From: Ruegeria sp. Ofav3-42
Lineage (GTDB): Bacteria; Pseudomonadota; Alphaproteobacteria; Rhodobacterales; Rhodobacteraceae
Length of the DNA: 64,000 nt
Direction of reading: 5' to 3'
Assembly (NCBI RefSeq): GCF_022347725.1
Contig: NZ_JAKRGB010000004.1
Location: forward strand, 62,001 to 126,000
In this document: positions 8,362 through 17,224 of the stretch, one piece after another
Position numbering within the stretch: the first letter of the stretch is position 1
Layout: each line of letters starts with the position of its first letter
Position numbers and translations under genes: made by a program
Notes under the pieces: generated by a model
What the model saw: only the letters and a program-made list of their open reading frames with translations
Database searches by the model: none
What the model was told of the DNA's origin: nothing

Positions 8362-8973
8362 ATGACCGCAAGCGAAGCGCAACAGATTGATGTCTCGGCC
8401 GAGGATCGCCTGCGCGCGGATTTCTACAACTTTCTTGGGCTGCTACTGGCAGCCCCGCCCGATCATATGCTGCTGGATCAGGTGTCTGGCCTGACCGGCG
8501 ACGACACGGATCTGGGTCAGGCCATTCAGGCCATGGCGCGCGTTGCCAAAGTGACCAAACCCGCAGCAGCAGAGCGCGAATTCAACGCGCTTTTTATCGG
8601 TTTGGGACGTGGCGAGCTGCTTCCCTATGCCAGTTTCTACCTGACCGGGTTCCTGAACGAGAAACCGCTGGCGCAACTGCGCAATGACATGGCTGCGCGC
8701 GGTATCACCCGCGCTCAGAACGTGTTTGAGCCTGAAGACAACATCGCCTCACTGATGGAGATGATGGCTGGCATGATCGTCGGTCGCTTTGGCACACCGG
8801 CACCACTTGAGGACCAGAAAGCGTTCTGGAGCAAACATATCGGCCCCTGGGCCACGCATTTTTATTCAGATTTGGAAGGCGCTGAGAACTCGGTTCTCTA
8901 TGCCTCGATCGGCACCGCCGGTCGGGTGTTCATGGAAATCGAGCGCGAAGCCTTTCGAATGACGACAGCGTGA
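8362..8973 (+). CDS. TorD-family molybdoenzyme chaperone
   Basis: 203 residues, all-helical by composition, with the TorD/DmsD features FYNFLGLLLAAPPD near the N-terminus, then EFNALFIGLGRGELLPYASFYLTGFL and a late EPEDNIASLMEMMAGMIVG. Such chaperones bind the Tat signal of a molybdenum/tungsten enzyme and hold it until the cofactor is inserted. The Tat-bearing catalytic subunit encoded at 9329 is the obvious client. Start ATG 8362 follows AAGGA with 6-7 bp spacing; the TTG at 8341 overlapping DUF3306 is less likely. Confidence 0.9.
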   Translation: MTASEAQQIDVSAEDRLRADFYNFLGLLLAAPPDHMLLDQVSGLTGDDTDLGQAIQAMARVAKVTKPAAAEREFNALFIGLGRGELLPYASFYLTGFLNEKPLAQLRNDMAARGITRAQNVFEPEDNIASLMEMMAGMIVGRFGTPAPLEDQKAFWSKHIGPWATHFYSDLEGAENSVLYASIGTAGRVFMEIEREAFRMTTA

Positions 8974-9035
8974 ACCGCTGTCATTCGCCGACGCCCGCTA
9001 AAGGCGTCAAACTGCAAATGGGAAAGGAGGACCCC

Positions 9036-9224
9036 ATGAGCAAGACCAAGGAAGAAGGCGCAACCCGCCGCGACTTCCTGAAACTGGCCGGAACCGCAGC
9101 GCCCGCTGCTGTTGCCGCCGCCAGCCTGAGCGGAAAGTCCGAGGCAGCAGAGCTGCCGACGGATGAGACCCGCATTCAGGACACTGCGCATACCCGCGCC
9201 TACCTCGACAGCGCCCGGTTCTGA
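9036..9224 (+). CDS. Small Tat-signal protein of formate dehydrogenase region (TIGR02811-like)
   Basis: 62 residues, almost all a twin-arginine signal: RRDFLKLAGTAAPAAVAAASL, followed by a short polar tail. A strong AAAGGAGG ribosome site sits just before the ATG at 9036. Short proteins of this form precede FDH alpha genes in many proteobacteria and are called formate dehydrogenase region TAT target. Function is unproven; it may be exported with the enzyme or occupy the chaperone. Confidence 0.88.
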   Translation: MSKTKEEGATRRDFLKLAGTAAPAAVAAASLSGKSEAAELPTDETRIQDTAHTRAYLDSARF

Positions 9225-9328
9225 ACCGGACGACGTCACACCCGACTGACGGTTGCGATTGGCCCTGACGTCGGCACCAGAAGTACCAAGCCAGCCATGG
9301 CTTACATGGCGAGCAAGGGAGGAACGAA

Positions 9329-12223
9329 ATGCTTAGGAAAAAGACCAACGGGGTTGCGAGACGCCCCCAGCGGACAAGTATCCTGTCCCAGGTCGGCGAA
9401 AAAACCGTCGATCGCCGCGCATTCCTGCGTGGCTCGGGCCTGACGATCGGCGGTTTGGCCGCGATCAGCGCCACGGGTGGAACCGTGACGCCAGCCAGCG
9501 CCCAGACAGCCGCAAATCAAGCTGTCGAAAACATCAAATCCATATGCACCCACTGCTCGGTCGGCTGTACGGTCGTCGCCGAAGTGCAGAATGGCGTCTG
9601 GATCGGGCAAGAACCCGGTTGGGATAGCCCGTTCAACTTGGGTGCACATTGCGCCAAGGGGGCTTCGGTCCGAGAGCACGCCCACGGCGAGCGCCGCCTG
9701 AAATATCCGATGAAAAAGGAAGGCGGCGAGTGGAAGCGCATCAGCTGGGAAGAGGCGATCAACGAGATCGGCGACGGCATGATGAGCATCCGCGAAGAAT
9801 CCGGACCGGACAGCGTGTACTGGCTGGGTTCCGCGAAGCATAACAACGAACAGGCCTATCTGTTCCGCAAGTTCGCCGCCTATTGGGGTACGAACAACGT
9901 GGACCATCAGGCCCGTATCTGCCACTCGACCACCGTTGCGGGTGTTGCGAATACATGGGGCTACGGCGCCATGACAAATTCGTACAACGACATCCATAAC
10001 TCTCGGGCCATCTTCATCATCGGCGGCAACCCGGCCGAGGCGCACCCCGTCTCGCTGCTGCACGTTCTGCGCGCGAAAGAGCAGAACAACGCGCCGCTGA
10101 TCGTCTGCGACCCGCGCTTTACGCGCACTGCGGCGCATGCGGATGAGTATGTGCGGTTCCGTCCCGGCACAGACGTCGCGCTGATCTGGGGCATCCTGTG
10201 GCACATCTTCGATAACGGCTGGGAGGACAAAGAGTTCATCCGCACCCGTGTTTGGGGCATGGACCAGATCCGTGAAGAGGTTGCCAAGTGGAACCCGGAT
10301 GAGGTTGAGCGCGTCACCGGCACACCGGGTTCGCAGCTGAAGCGTGTTGCGCGCACCATGGCCAACAACCGTCCTGGCACAGTGATCTGGTGTATGGGCG
10401 GTACGCAGCACACCAATGGCAACAACAACACCCGCGCCTACTGCGTGCTTCAGCTTGCTTTGGGCAACATGGGCACATCGGGTGGTGGCACCAACATCTT
10501 CCGCGGCCATGACAACGTGCAAGGCGCGACGGACCTTGGTGTTCTGTCACACACCCTGCCCGGCTACTATGGCCTGTCAAAAGGTGCATGGGGTCACTGG
10601 GCACGGGTCTGGGGTGAAGAACCCGAATGGCTCGCTGGCCAGTTCGCCACGATCAAGGACAAGGAAGGCAAGGACAAACCGCTGCAAAACGAACGCGGCA
10701 TCCCTGTTTCCCGCTGGATCGATGGTGTTCTGGAAGACCCGGCCAACATGGATCAGGACAACAACGTCCGCGCCATGGTGCTGTGGGGCCACGCGCCAAA
10801 TTCACAGACCCGGATGACGGAAATGAAGACGGCGATGGAGAAGCTGGACATGCTGGTCGTGATCGACCCGTATCCCACTGTCTCGGCCGTGCTGCATGAC
10901 CGCACCGATGGCGTCTACCTGTTGCCCGCCTGTACGCAGTTCGAAACCCGTGGCTCGGTCACGGCATCGAACCGGTCGTTGCAGTGGCGTGACAAGGTGG
11001 TTGAGCCCCTGTTCGAAAGCCTGCCGGACGAGGTCATCATGGCCAAGTTCGCCAACAAGTTCGGCTGGGCGGATCGGTTCTTCCGCAATATCGAGATGGA
11101 AGACGCTGAGACTCCGAATGTTGAAAGCATCACACGTGAGTTCAACTCGGGCCTCTGGACCATCGGTTACACCGGTCAGTCGCCGGAACGTCTGAAAAGC
11201 CACATGGCCAATCAGCACACGTTCGACAGAACCACGCTGCAGGCAATCGGTGGCCCGAACGACGGCGAATACTATGGTCTGCCATGGCCCTGCTGGGGAA
11301 CGGCTGAGATGGGTCATACGGGGACACCAAACCTCTATGACATGTCCAAACCGGTGGCCGAAGGCGGCCTGACATTCCGCGCCCGTTTCGGCGTGGAGCG
11401 TGACGGCGATAACCTGCTGGCCGAAGGGGTCTATAGCGCCGGATCGGAAATTCAGGATGGATATCCCGAATTCACGATGCAGATGCTGATGGACCTTGGC
11501 TGGGATGGCGATCTGACCGCCGAGGAACGCGCGGCGATCGACGCTGTGGCGGGCCCAAAGACCAACTGGAAAACCGACCTGTCCGGCGGTATCCAGCGGG
11601 TCGCGATCGAGCATGGTTGTGCGCCCTTCGGGAACGCAAAGGCCCGCGCGGTCGTCTGGACCTTCCCGGATCCGATCCCACTGCACCGCGAACCGCTTTA
11701 TACACCGCGGCGCGATCTGGTGGCGGACTATCCGACCTACGAGGACCGTCAGGCCTATCGCCTGCCCACCCTTTATGCTTCGATCCAAAAGAACGACTTC
11801 TCAAAGGATTACCCGATAATCCTGACGTCTGGTCGTCTGGTCGAATATGAAGGCGGCGGTGATGAGACACGGTCAAATCCGTGGCTGGCTGAGCTGCAGC
11901 AAGACATGTTCGTCGAGATCAATCCGCGCGATGCCAACAACCTTGGCATTCGTGACGGAAGCCAGGTCTGGGTCGAAGGTCCTGAGGGCGGCAAGGTCAA
12001 GGTGATGGCGATGCTGACCAACAGGGTCGGTGCCGGCGTGGCCTTCATGCCATTCCACTTTGGCGGCCATTTCCAGGGCGAGGACCAGCGGCACAAATAC
12101 CCCGCAGGTGCAGACCCCTATGTCTTGGGTGAAAGTTCCAACACCGCCCAGACTTATGGCTACGATTCAGTGACCCAGATGCAGGAGACGAAATGTACTC
12201 TCTGCAAAATCTCGGCAGCGTAA
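9329..12223 (+). CDS. fdhA: Formate dehydrogenase catalytic (alpha) subunit, Tat-exported, W/Mo-bisPGD
   Basis: 964 residues. Twin-arginine signal DRRAFLRG near residues 28-35. [4Fe-4S] ligands C73, C76, C80 and C108 (CTHCSVGC ... HCAKG). C198 in RICHS is the position of the metal-binding Cys/selenocysteine of formate dehydrogenases; this is a cysteine enzyme. The full molybdopterin oxidoreductase fold and a C-terminal dinucleotide-binding domain follow. It oxidises formate to CO2 in the periplasm. Metal choice cannot be read from the sequence, but the neighbouring TupBCA importer favours tungsten. GGAGG precedes the ATG. The beta subunit follows 12 bp later. Confidence 0.96.
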   Translation: MLRKKTNGVARRPQRTSILSQVGEKTVDRRAFLRGSGLTIGGLAAISATGGTVTPASAQTAANQAVENIKSICTHCSVGCTVVAEVQNGVWIGQEPGWDSPFNLGAHCAKGASVREHAHGERRLKYPMKKEGGEWKRISWEEAINEIGDGMMSIREESGPDSVYWLGSAKHNNEQAYLFRKFAAYWGTNNVDHQARICHSTTVAGVANTWGYGAMTNSYNDIHNSRAIFIIGGNPAEAHPVSLLHVLRAKEQNNAPLIVCDPRFTRTAAHADEYVRFRPGTDVALIWGILWHIFDNGWEDKEFIRTRVWGMDQIREEVAKWNPDEVERVTGTPGSQLKRVARTMANNRPGTVIWCMGGTQHTNGNNNTRAYCVLQLALGNMGTSGGGTNIFRGHDNVQGATDLGVLSHTLPGYYGLSKGAWGHWARVWGEEPEWLAGQFATIKDKEGKDKPLQNERGIPVSRWIDGVLEDPANMDQDNNVRAMVLWGHAPNSQTRMTEMKTAMEKLDMLVVIDPYPTVSAVLHDRTDGVYLLPACTQFETRGSVTASNRSLQWRDKVVEPLFESLPDEVIMAKFANKFGWADRFFRNIEMEDAETPNVESITREFNSGLWTIGYTGQSPERLKSHMANQHTFDRTTLQAIGGPNDGEYYGLPWPCWGTAEMGHTGTPNLYDMSKPVAEGGLTFRARFGVERDGDNLLAEGVYSAGSEIQDGYPEFTMQMLMDLGWDGDLTAEERAAIDAVAGPKTNWKTDLSGGIQRVAIEHGCAPFGNAKARAVVWTFPDPIPLHREPLYTPRRDLVADYPTYEDRQAYRLPTLYASIQKNDFSKDYPIILTSGRLVEYEGGGDETRSNPWLAELQQDMFVEINPRDANNLGIRDGSQVWVEGPEGGKVKVMAMLTNRVGAGVAFMPFHFGGHFQGEDQRHKYPAGADPYVLGESSNTAQTYGYDSVTQMQETKCTLCKISAA

Positions 12224-12235
12224 GGAGGACGACGA

Positions 12236-12829
12236 ATGGCTAGAGCAAAGTTTCTCTGCGACGCTGAACGCTGCATCGAGTGTAACGCCTGCGTAACCGC
12301 GTGTAAGAATGAACACGAGGTGCCGTGGGGCATCAACCGCCGCAGGGTGGTGACGATCAATGACGGCAACCCGGGCGAACGCTCGATCTCGGTGGCCTGT
12401 ATGCATTGTTCGGATGCGCCTTGCATGGCGGTGTGCCCGGTCGACTGCTTCTATCAGAATGAAGAAGGGGTCGTCCTGCACTCCAAGGACCTGTGCATTG
12501 GCTGCGGCTATTGCTTCTATGCGTGCCCATTCGGCGCGCCGCAATACCCGCAGGCGGGCAACTTCGGATCGCGCGGCAAGATGGACAAATGTACCTTCTG
12601 CGCCGGTGGTCCCGAGGAAAACAACTCGACCGCAGAGTTCGCAAAATATGGTCGCAACCGGATCGCCGAGGGCAAACTGCCCATCTGCGCCGAGATGTGT
12701 TCCACCAAGGCCCTGCTCGCCGGTGACGGTGACGTGGTGTCGGCCATCTACCGCGAGCGCGTCGTGGCGCGCGGGTTTGGCTCGGGCGCCTGGGGTTGGG
12801 GCACGGCCTACGACCAGAAAGACGGGTAA
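12236..12829 (+). CDS. fdh3B: Formate dehydrogenase iron-sulfur (beta) subunit
   Basis: 197 residues with four ferredoxin-like Cys groups: [39 protein letters not shown] and CTFC...[10 protein letters not shown]. This is the DmsB/FdnH-like electron-transfer pattern for four 4Fe-4S clusters. It carries electrons from the catalytic subunit to the cytochrome b subunit. It has no Tat signal of its own, so it should be co-exported with the alpha subunit. It is shorter than E. coli FdnH because the C-terminal membrane anchor is missing. An AGGAGG site precedes its ATG. Confidence 0.95.
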   Translation: MARAKFLCDAERCIECNACVTACKNEHEVPWGINRRRVVTINDGNPGERSISVACMHCSDAPCMAVCPVDCFYQNEEGVVLHSKDLCIGCGYCFYACPFGAPQYPQAGNFGSRGKMDKCTFCAGGPEENNSTAEFAKYGRNRIAEGKLPICAEMCSTKALLAGDGDVVSAIYRERVVARGFGSGAWGWGTAYDQKDG

Positions 12830-12850
12830 AACCGTCTTCGTGAACCAAAC

Positions 12851-12876
12851 AGACGACCCGCAACGTCGGGTCGTCT
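12851..12876 (+). other. Intergenic hairpin between FDH beta and gamma genes
   Basis: AGACGACCCG (12851-12860) and CGGGTCGTCT (12867-12876) form a perfect 10 bp stem with a 6-base loop. No T-tract follows, so it is not an intrinsic terminator. A stem here could stabilise the alpha-beta part of the message and lower expression of downstream genes; this is inferred. Confidence 0.6.
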
Positions 12877-12902
12877 GAACAGGGATTTTGACCGAGGTTC
12901 AG

Positions 12903-14108
12903 ATGTTCCGCTTACTCACCGTATTGCTGCTGACATTCTCGATGGCCCAGACCGCTGTGGCCCAATCAAGTGAAACCGAAGCCCCTGCCCCGGCTGACAG
13001 GGCGGAAACCGGGGGTGCGACGACGCTTGAGGATATCATGGCGCGACAGCGCGGTGAAAAGGTGGATGACAGCTATCGCTCGGACAATACCGGCCAGGGC
13101 AACGCTGAAGGTTTGCTTGGCCAGTTGGGTACGCGCGGTGTGGCCTCGGACAGCGATGTCTACCGCGCGCTGCGCTATGGTTCAGCGGACGTAACGGTGT
13201 CGTCCAAAGGGCCAGCAGCCGGAGTACTGATTCAGGACGGTGGCATGTGGTGGTTGAACTTCCGCACCGGTCCGCTGCGCGAATATGGCAGCTACATCAT
13301 CGGCGGAATGCTCATCATCCTTCTGCTATTCTTCCTGATCCGTGGAAAGATCAGGATCGACGGCGAAAAGACCGGCCGCACGGTCACCCGCTTTGGTGGT
13401 TTTGAAAGGTTCGGCCATTGGCTGTTTGCCGGGTCATTCCTGATCCTGGGCATTACTGGCCTGTTGACCCTGTATGGCCGCGACTTCCTGATACCGATCT
13501 TCGGGAAAGAGGGCTTCGCAATGATCGCTCAGGGGTGCAAATGGCTGCACAACAACCTCGCATGGGCTTTCATGCTGGGGTTGATCATCGTCACCGTGAA
13601 CTGGATCAGCCATAACATCCCGAACCGTGTCGATCTGAAATGGCTCGCCGCCGGTGGCGGCCTGTTCACGAAAGGCAGCCATCCCCCGGCCAAGAAATTC
13701 AATGCCGGACAAAAGATCATCTTCTGGGCCTGTATCGTGTTGGGCGTCTCGATCAGCCTTTCCGGGTTGTCGCTGCTGTTCCCGTTTGAAATGCCGCTGT
13801 TTGCCAAAACATTCTCGATCGCAAATGCGACAGGCATCCCGCAGATGCTGGGCCTGAACCTGCCGGTGCAGATGTCCCCGCAGGAGGAAATGCAATACGC
13901 CCAAGTCTGGCACGTCATGGTCGCCTACGCCTTCATCGCCATTATTCTAGCTCATATCTACTTAGGTTCGGTCGGCATGGAGGGTGCGTTCGACGCAATG
14001 GGAACCGGAGAGGTAGAAGAGCAATGGGCCCGCGAGCATCACTCGCTGTGGCTGGAAGAGGTGCAGGCAAAAGAGGCCAGCGAAGGAGCGGCCTCGCCCG
14101 CCGAATAA
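12903..14108 (+). CDS. Formate dehydrogenase cytochrome b (gamma) subunit with periplasmic N-terminal extension
   Basis: 401 residues from ATG 12903. A signal-like N-terminus is followed by ~110 polar residues, then membrane segments of the FdnI/FdoI cytochrome b556 family beginning near residue 135. Candidate heme ligands are in FERFGHWLF, KWLHNN and WHVMVAYAFIAIILAHIY. It anchors the enzyme and transfers electrons to quinone or, in this setting, possibly to the encoded cytochromes c. The stop is immediately followed by the ATG of the WD40-cytochrome gene. The upstream in-frame TTG at 12888 is a weaker start. Confidence 0.92.
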   Translation: MFRLLTVLLLTFSMAQTAVAQSSETEAPAPADRAETGGATTLEDIMARQRGEKVDDSYRSDNTGQGNAEGLLGQLGTRGVASDSDVYRALRYGSADVTVSSKGPAAGVLIQDGGMWWLNFRTGPLREYGSYIIGGMLIILLLFFLIRGKIRIDGEKTGRTVTRFGGFERFGHWLFAGSFLILGITGLLTLYGRDFLIPIFGKEGFAMIAQGCKWLHNNLAWAFMLGLIIVTVNWISHNIPNRVDLKWLAAGGGLFTKGSHPPAKKFNAGQKIIFWACIVLGVSISLSGLSLLFPFEMPLFAKTFSIANATGIPQMLGLNLPVQMSPQEEMQYAQVWHVMVAYAFIAIILAHIYLGSVGMEGAFDAMGTGEVEEQWAREHHSLWLEEVQAKEASEGAASPAE

Positions 14109-15371
14109 ATGCGCTGGCTCGCTTTGGCGCTGGCGTTGGTGCCGCTGCCCACTATGGCCGAGTTCTTTACACTCAAGGGCCACGGCGGGCCCATCATGGG
14201 AATAGCCACGGCGCCGGATGGGCGGATCGCCACAGCCAGCTTTGACAACTCGGTGGGAGTTTGGACCGGCCAAACTCCGAAATGGCTGGAGGGCCACGAA
14301 GCAGCTGTAAATTCAGTGGTGTTCAACGGCACGGCCATCTACTCCGCCGGAGACGACTTCACCTTGCGCCAATGGCCCGGTGGTCAGGTTGTCGGTCAGC
14401 ACAAAGGCAAGATCGTTGGTATCGCCGCGTCTAAAACCCATGTGGCAACGGCCAGTTGGGACGGCACCATCGGTGTGTGGCCCGTCGACGGAGCAACACC
14501 GATGTCACTTGGCCCGACCGGCAGCGGTGTGAACACCGTGCAGTTTTCATCGGATGGATCGCAACTCTATTCCGGCGGCGTTGACGGGTCATTGCGCCTT
14601 TGGAACGTAGCCAGCGGGCAGGAAATAGACCGTTTGGTCGAGCACGGCTTTGGCATTAACGAATTGATTCTGAATGAGGCGGACAATTGGATCGCGTACG
14701 GCGCGGTTGACGGCGTCACCCGCATCGTTGATCTAACGACCGGGGGCGAACGCGATTTCACACTGGACCGCCGCCCGATTCTAGCGCTGGCCCTCAGCCC
14801 GGACCGTAGCCTTTTGGCTGTCGGAGATGGCGAGGGCTACATCATGGTGATCGACACTATAGAATGGCGCATCGCGCAGGATTTCCGGGCCACATTGCGC
14901 GGGCCGGTCTGGGCGCTGGCCTTTTCTCCGGATGGTGAAAATCTGCACGCAGGCGGTATCGATGAGGCCATGTATAGCTGGCCTGTAACCGCGCTTGGGG
15001 ATCAGGAACAGATGGCTTCTGCTGAGCCAAGCTTTCTAAAAGACCCCGAGGAAATGGAAAACGGCGAGCGTCAGTTTGCCCGCAAATGTTCGATCTGCCA
15101 TAGCCTGACCCCAGATGGACAGCGGCGCGCCGGCCCGACGCTGCACGGCGTGTTTGGGCGCAAGGCTGGTACGCTTTCGGGATATTTTTACTCGGACACG
15201 CTGCAAGACTCTGATATCGTTTGGAATGAAGAAACGATAAACGCTCTGTTTGACGAAGGGCCGGACCATTACATCCCAGGGTCGAAGATGCCGATGCAAC
15301 GGATTACTCAACCCCAGGACCGGGACGACCTGATTGCCTTTCTGCGCCGTGCAACGGCACCGGAAAACTGA
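14109..15371 (+). CDS. WD40 beta-propeller fused to cytochrome c
   Basis: 420 residues: signal peptide to about residue 17, then seven-blade-like WD40 repeats (GHGGPIMGIATAPDGRIATASFD, then WDGTIGVWPV, DGSLRLWNV and others) to about 300. A class I cytochrome c domain follows with C327-S-I-C330-H331. A GSKMPM segment supplies the likely Met ligand. The cytochrome part resembles mitochondrial-type c (GPTLHGVFGRKAG). The gene starts directly after the FDH gamma stop, so it belongs to the operon. It probably collects electrons from the formate dehydrogenase while the propeller docks to a partner; the docking idea is inference. Confidence 0.88.
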   Translation: MRWLALALALVPLPTMAEFFTLKGHGGPIMGIATAPDGRIATASFDNSVGVWTGQTPKWLEGHEAAVNSVVFNGTAIYSAGDDFTLRQWPGGQVVGQHKGKIVGIAASKTHVATASWDGTIGVWPVDGATPMSLGPTGSGVNTVQFSSDGSQLYSGGVDGSLRLWNVASGQEIDRLVEHGFGINELILNEADNWIAYGAVDGVTRIVDLTTGGERDFTLDRRPILALALSPDRSLLAVGDGEGYIMVIDTIEWRIAQDFRATLRGPVWALAFSPDGENLHAGGIDEAMYSWPVTALGDQEQMASAEPSFLKDPEEMENGERQFARKCSICHSLTPDGQRRAGPTLHGVFGRKAGTLSGYFYSDTLQDSDIVWNEETINALFDEGPDHYIPGSKMPMQRITQPQDRDDLIAFLRRATAPEN

Positions 15372-15384
15372 GCCGGAGGAGACT

Positions 15385-15510
15385 ATGAAAGCCTTTCTCG
15401 CAGCTGTCGCCGTAATGGCAGTGATAACTGTCGCCGCGCCATTTGCGCTGGAGCAGATCGATTTCAGTGCAGCAGATGCCGGAACCGGATCGGCTGTGCG
15501 TCTCGACTGA
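15385..15510 (+). CDS. 41-residue single-pass membrane peptide
   Basis: A small gene with a GGAGGA ribosome site at 15375-15380 and ATG at 15385. The product is 41 residues: a short basic start (MKAF), one hydrophobic helix to about residue 21 and a polar tail ending in VRLD. Its TGA directly abuts the ATG of the regulator gene. The position between an FDH electron acceptor and the regulator, and the good ribosome site, support a real gene. It could be a subunit-like membrane peptide or an exported peptide; function unknown. Confidence 0.65.
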   Translation: MKAFLAAVAVMAVITVAAPFALEQIDFSAADAGTGSAVRLD

Positions 15511-16383
15511 ATGTCCGAATATCTAACCACCAAAGAACTGGCCGACCTGCTGCGCATTGGCGAGCGAAAGGCTTATGATCTGGCCTCATCAGGCGAGGTT
15601 CCCTGCGTGCGCGCCATGGGCAAGCTGCTGTTTCCACGGGCCGAGGTGATTGCCTGGCTGAACGCATCGCGATCCGGTCCGAAGGTGGCCGAGCCGCCCC
15701 TGCCCCCGATTGTCGCGGGCAGCCATGATCCGCTGCTGGACTGGGCGTTGCGCGAAAGCGGTTCGGGTCTGGCGACGTACTATGACGGTTCGTTCGACGG
15801 TCTGACCCGCCTGAGTGACCGCAACGCCCAGGCAGCGGCGTTGCATATCCACGAAGACGGTGGCTTCAACATACGAGCTTTGCGAGACACTTTGGGCGAA
15901 GCACCGGTTGTTCTGTTCGAAGTTGCGCATCGCCAGCGCGGGTTGTTGTTAGCTCCGGGCGTAACGGATATCCAGGGTTTTGCGAACCTAAAAGGCCGAC
16001 GTGTCATCCTGCGTCAGGACAGTGCGGCCAGCCAAAGGTTATTCGATGCCCAACTGGACGCCCACGGCATGACACGTGACGATTTGGAAACCCTGCCAAC
16101 CTGCGCCCGCACCGAAGAAGAGTTGGCCATTGCCCTGCACGACAGCAAGGCCGAAGCGGGTTTCGGACTGGGCGCACTGGCCGGGCTCTACGACCTAGGG
16201 TTTGTTCCTACGCATTCCGAGCGTCTGGACCTGGCAATCTGGCGCAGGGCCTATTTCGACGAACCGATGCTCAAACTGCTGAGCTTTCTGCAATCGGAAA
16301 GGTTCGCAACCCGCGCGGATGAGTTCGGCGGCTACGACCTTTCCGGGCTTGGCACAATCCACCATAACGGTGCCAGCGGGTGA
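15511..16383 (+). CDS. One-component regulator: excisionase-type HTH plus binding-protein domain
   Basis: 290 residues. The first ~50 are an HTH_17/excisionase-like winged helix (YLTTKELADLLRIGERKAY ... LLFPRAEVIAWL). The remainder resembles a periplasmic binding protein of the molybdate/tungstate class (HDPLLDWALRESGSGLA, then GLLLAPG, LKGRRVILRQDSAASQRLF). There is no signal peptide, so it acts in the cytoplasm. Such proteins are thought to sense a ligand and control FDH or transport genes. It is the last gene of the FDH operon and converges, 6 bp apart, with tupA. Direct sensing of tungstate or molybdate is an inference. Confidence 0.85.
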   Translation: MSEYLTTKELADLLRIGERKAYDLASSGEVPCVRAMGKLLFPRAEVIAWLNASRSGPKVAEPPLPPIVAGSHDPLLDWALRESGSGLATYYDGSFDGLTRLSDRNAQAAALHIHEDGGFNIRALRDTLGEAPVVLFEVAHRQRGLLLAPGVTDIQGFANLKGRRVILRQDSAASQRLFDAQLDAHGMTRDDLETLPTCARTEEELAIALHDSKAEAGFGLGALAGLYDLGFVPTHSERLDLAIWRRAYFDEPMLKLLSFLQSERFATRADEFGGYDLSGLGTIHHNGASG

Positions 16384-16389
16384 CCCGCC

Positions 16390-17205
16390 TCAGTTTGCGT
16401 TCGGAAAAAACAATTGCTGGCCATTCAGTTGATAGGACTCAATTGCCGCCTGCCCGTCCGGGCCGACAAGCCAGTCAATAAATCGCTGTCCCGCCGCTGC
16501 GCGCACTCGGGGGTGTTTTTCGGGGTTCACCAGAATGACGCCATATTGATTGAAAAGACGCGGATCGCCTTCGACCAACACCTCTAGGTTTCCTCTGTTG
16601 CCAAAGGCTTCCCACGTCGCGCGATCGGTCAACGTATAGGCATCCATGCCGCTGGCTACGTTCAATGTCGCCCCCATGCCGGAACCCGTTTCGCGGTACC
16701 AGGTGCCCGAGGCACCGGTTGGATCGACACCGGCCGTTTTCCAATGACGCATTTCGGCCTTGTGGGTCCCGCTATCATCCCCGCGCGAGGCAAATGGCGC
16801 CTCAGCTTCGGACACCGCAGCCAGCGCCGCCACAATGTCTGATCCGCCCTTGACTTTGGCCGGATCGGACTTGGGCCCGACGAGGACAAAATCATTGTAC
16901 ATGACGTCAAACCGTTCAACGCCCCAGCCGTCTGCGACGAACTGCTCCTCGTCCGCTTTGGCATGGACCAGCAGAACGTCGCCGTCCCCGTTGATCGCGT
17001 TCCGGATCGCCTGACCGGTGCCGACCGCCACAACGCGCACGTCGATCCCGGTCTCTGCTTCGAACCAGGGAAGGATGTAATCCAACAGCCCTGAGTTCTG
17101 GGTCGAAGTCGTTGATTGCACCACGATAAAGGGCTCTTCGGCCAATGCCGGGCCTGTTAACAAGCCAAGGGAAACCAATGCTGCCCGAAAAACGTTCCGG
17201 ATCAT
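16390..17205 (-). CDS. tupA: Tungstate ABC transporter substrate-binding protein
   Basis: 271 residues with a signal peptide (cleavage about residue 22, ALA-EE). The family motif STTS at 31-34 and a later SRGDDSGTH at about 140-148 are the oxyanion-contacting segments of TupA. It captures tungstate in the periplasm for TupB/TupC. Tungsten supply would serve the adjacent formate dehydrogenase. Gene order on this strand is tupB-tupC-tupA, with the binding protein last rather than first. Specificity for tungstate over molybdate rests on family resemblance. Confidence 0.92.
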   Translation of the reverse strand: MIRNVFRAALVSLGLLTGPALAEEPFIVVQSTTSTQNSGLLDYILPWFEAETGIDVRVVAVGTGQAIRNAINGDGDVLLVHAKADEEQFVADGWGVERFDVMYNDFVLVGPKSDPAKVKGGSDIVAALAAVSEAEAPFASRGDDSGTHKAEMRHWKTAGVDPTGASGTWYRETGSGMGATLNVASGMDAYTLTDRATWEAFGNRGNLEVLVEGDPRLFNQYGVILVNPEKHPRVRAAAGQRFIDWLVGPDGQAAIESYQLNGQQLFFPNAN

Positions 17206-17224
17206 TCCGAACTCCAGTTTTTGA

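Noticed and set aside
16376..16388. GCGGG/CCCGC hairpin at the convergent stops of regulator and tupA
   Set aside because: Five pairs, 3-base loop and no T-tract; too weak to call a terminator.
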